DNA of 64,000 nucleotides, from contig NZ_LFBU01000001.1 of NCBI RefSeq assembly GCF_001045555.1, positions 2,666,001-2,730,000 of the forward strand, written 5' to 3'. The notes under the pieces were generated by a model. The model saw nothing but the letters and a program-made list of their open reading frames with translations. It was not told the origin of the DNA and did no database searches. Source of the DNA: Marinobacter subterrani (GTDB lineage: Bacteria > Pseudomonadota > Gammaproteobacteria > Pseudomonadales > Oleiphilaceae). The position numbers were made by a program, and so were the translations under genes. Below, in pieces: positions 63,762 to 64,000 of this stretch (the stretch's first letter is position 1; every line of letters begins with the position of its first letter).

Positions 63762-64000
63762 ATGAGCAAGAAAAAACCCGGAACGCCGAGCAGTACGATT
63801 GCGCTTAACAAAAAGGCGAAACACGAGTATCACATCGAGGACCGCTTCGAGGCAGGCCTTGCCCTGTTGGGCTGGGAAGTAAAATCCCTGCGTGCCGGCA
63901 AGGCCCAGCTTGTGGACGCCTATGTACTCCTCAAGGACGGCGAAGCCTGGTTGCTCGGCTCCCACATCACGCCCCTGATCGCCGCCTCCACCCATGTGAT
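63762..64000 (+). CDS. smpB: tmRNA-binding protein SmpB, partial
   Basis: The first 79 codons, cut by the right edge. [18 protein letters not shown], then [30 protein letters not shown], is unmistakable SmpB. It binds tmRNA and rescues stalled ribosomes. The neighbours ratA, rnfH-like and bamE form the conserved Pseudomonas block. No tmRNA gene is in the window. Confidence 0.96.
   Translation, partial: MSKKKPGTPSSTIALNKKAKHEYHIEDRFEAGLALLGWEVKSLRAGKAQLVDAYVLLKDGEAWLLGSHITPLIAASTHV

Overview
This window is a chromosomal stretch of a gammaproteobacterium. Gene order and protein sequences point to Marinobacter or a close relative. That is inferred from the Pseudomonas-type order carA/carB-dapB-dnaJ-dnaK-grpE-recN-fur-omlA-ratA-smpB, an aru-type arginine succinyltransferase operon, a DcaP-like porin and a moderately high G+C content. 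Almost all of it is housekeeping DNA. No prophage, transposase, CRISPR array or rRNA was seen.

Layout. 1-1542: lipoprotein adaptor of an RND efflux pump (cut by the window edge), divergent from a TetR regulator with a paired operator. 1539-7765: arginine succinyltransferase catabolic operon aruC-F-G-D-B, without aruE. 7865-9325: DnaQ-type exonuclease fused to a GIY-YIG nuclease. 9489-10613: porin. 11062-15427: pyruvate dehydrogenase aceE-aceF, followed across a 658-bp regulatory gap by a divergent KamA-like radical SAM enzyme. 17523-21048: CnoX-like thioredoxin/TPR chaperone and an AsrA-like Lon protease. 21192-24075: PQQ-type sugar dehydrogenase homologue, MarR regulator and a membrane TPR protein. 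24150-29095: complete branched-chain amino acid ABC transporter. 29326-32596: DUF3015, DUF4105 and lipoprotein hydrolase cluster. 32747-45420: the conserved ribosome/transcription cluster folP-glmM-tpiA-secG-tRNA-Leu(GAG)-rimP-nusA-infB-rbfA-truB-rpsO-pnp, read on the minus strand. 45515-48751: ftsH, yhbY and greA, with rlmE missing from its usual place. 48756-58249: carB, carA, dapB, dnaJ, dnaK and grpE. 58523-64000: recN with two LexA boxes, fur, bamE/omlA, rnfH-like gene, ratA, an NSS transporter and the start of smpB.

The genes form several working units: arginine to glutamate and succinate (aru), entry of pyruvate into the TCA cycle (aceEF), branched-chain amino acid uptake (liv), translation and RNA turnover (rimP to pnp), protein quality control (ftsH, asrA-like, cnoX, grpE-dnaK-dnaJ) and SOS repair (recN).

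The least explained content is between genes. Three families of self-complementary repeats recur: (i) a ~110-bp element, present twice, whose 54-60-nt core is conserved while its 26-27-bp outer arms differ in sequence between copies yet remain self-complementary within each copy; (ii) a 30-bp palindrome beginning GGGGTCAG, present four times, three of them between convergent genes and one in the pnp leader; (iii) a GTAGGTCGGATTA-type hairpin, present twice. The first family is the best candidate for something undescribed. Other regulatory signals worth checking are two terminator-like hairpins in the rimP-nusA leader, a hairpin with a T-tract before carA, and a FadR/PdhR-like dyad ahead of the KamA-like gene.
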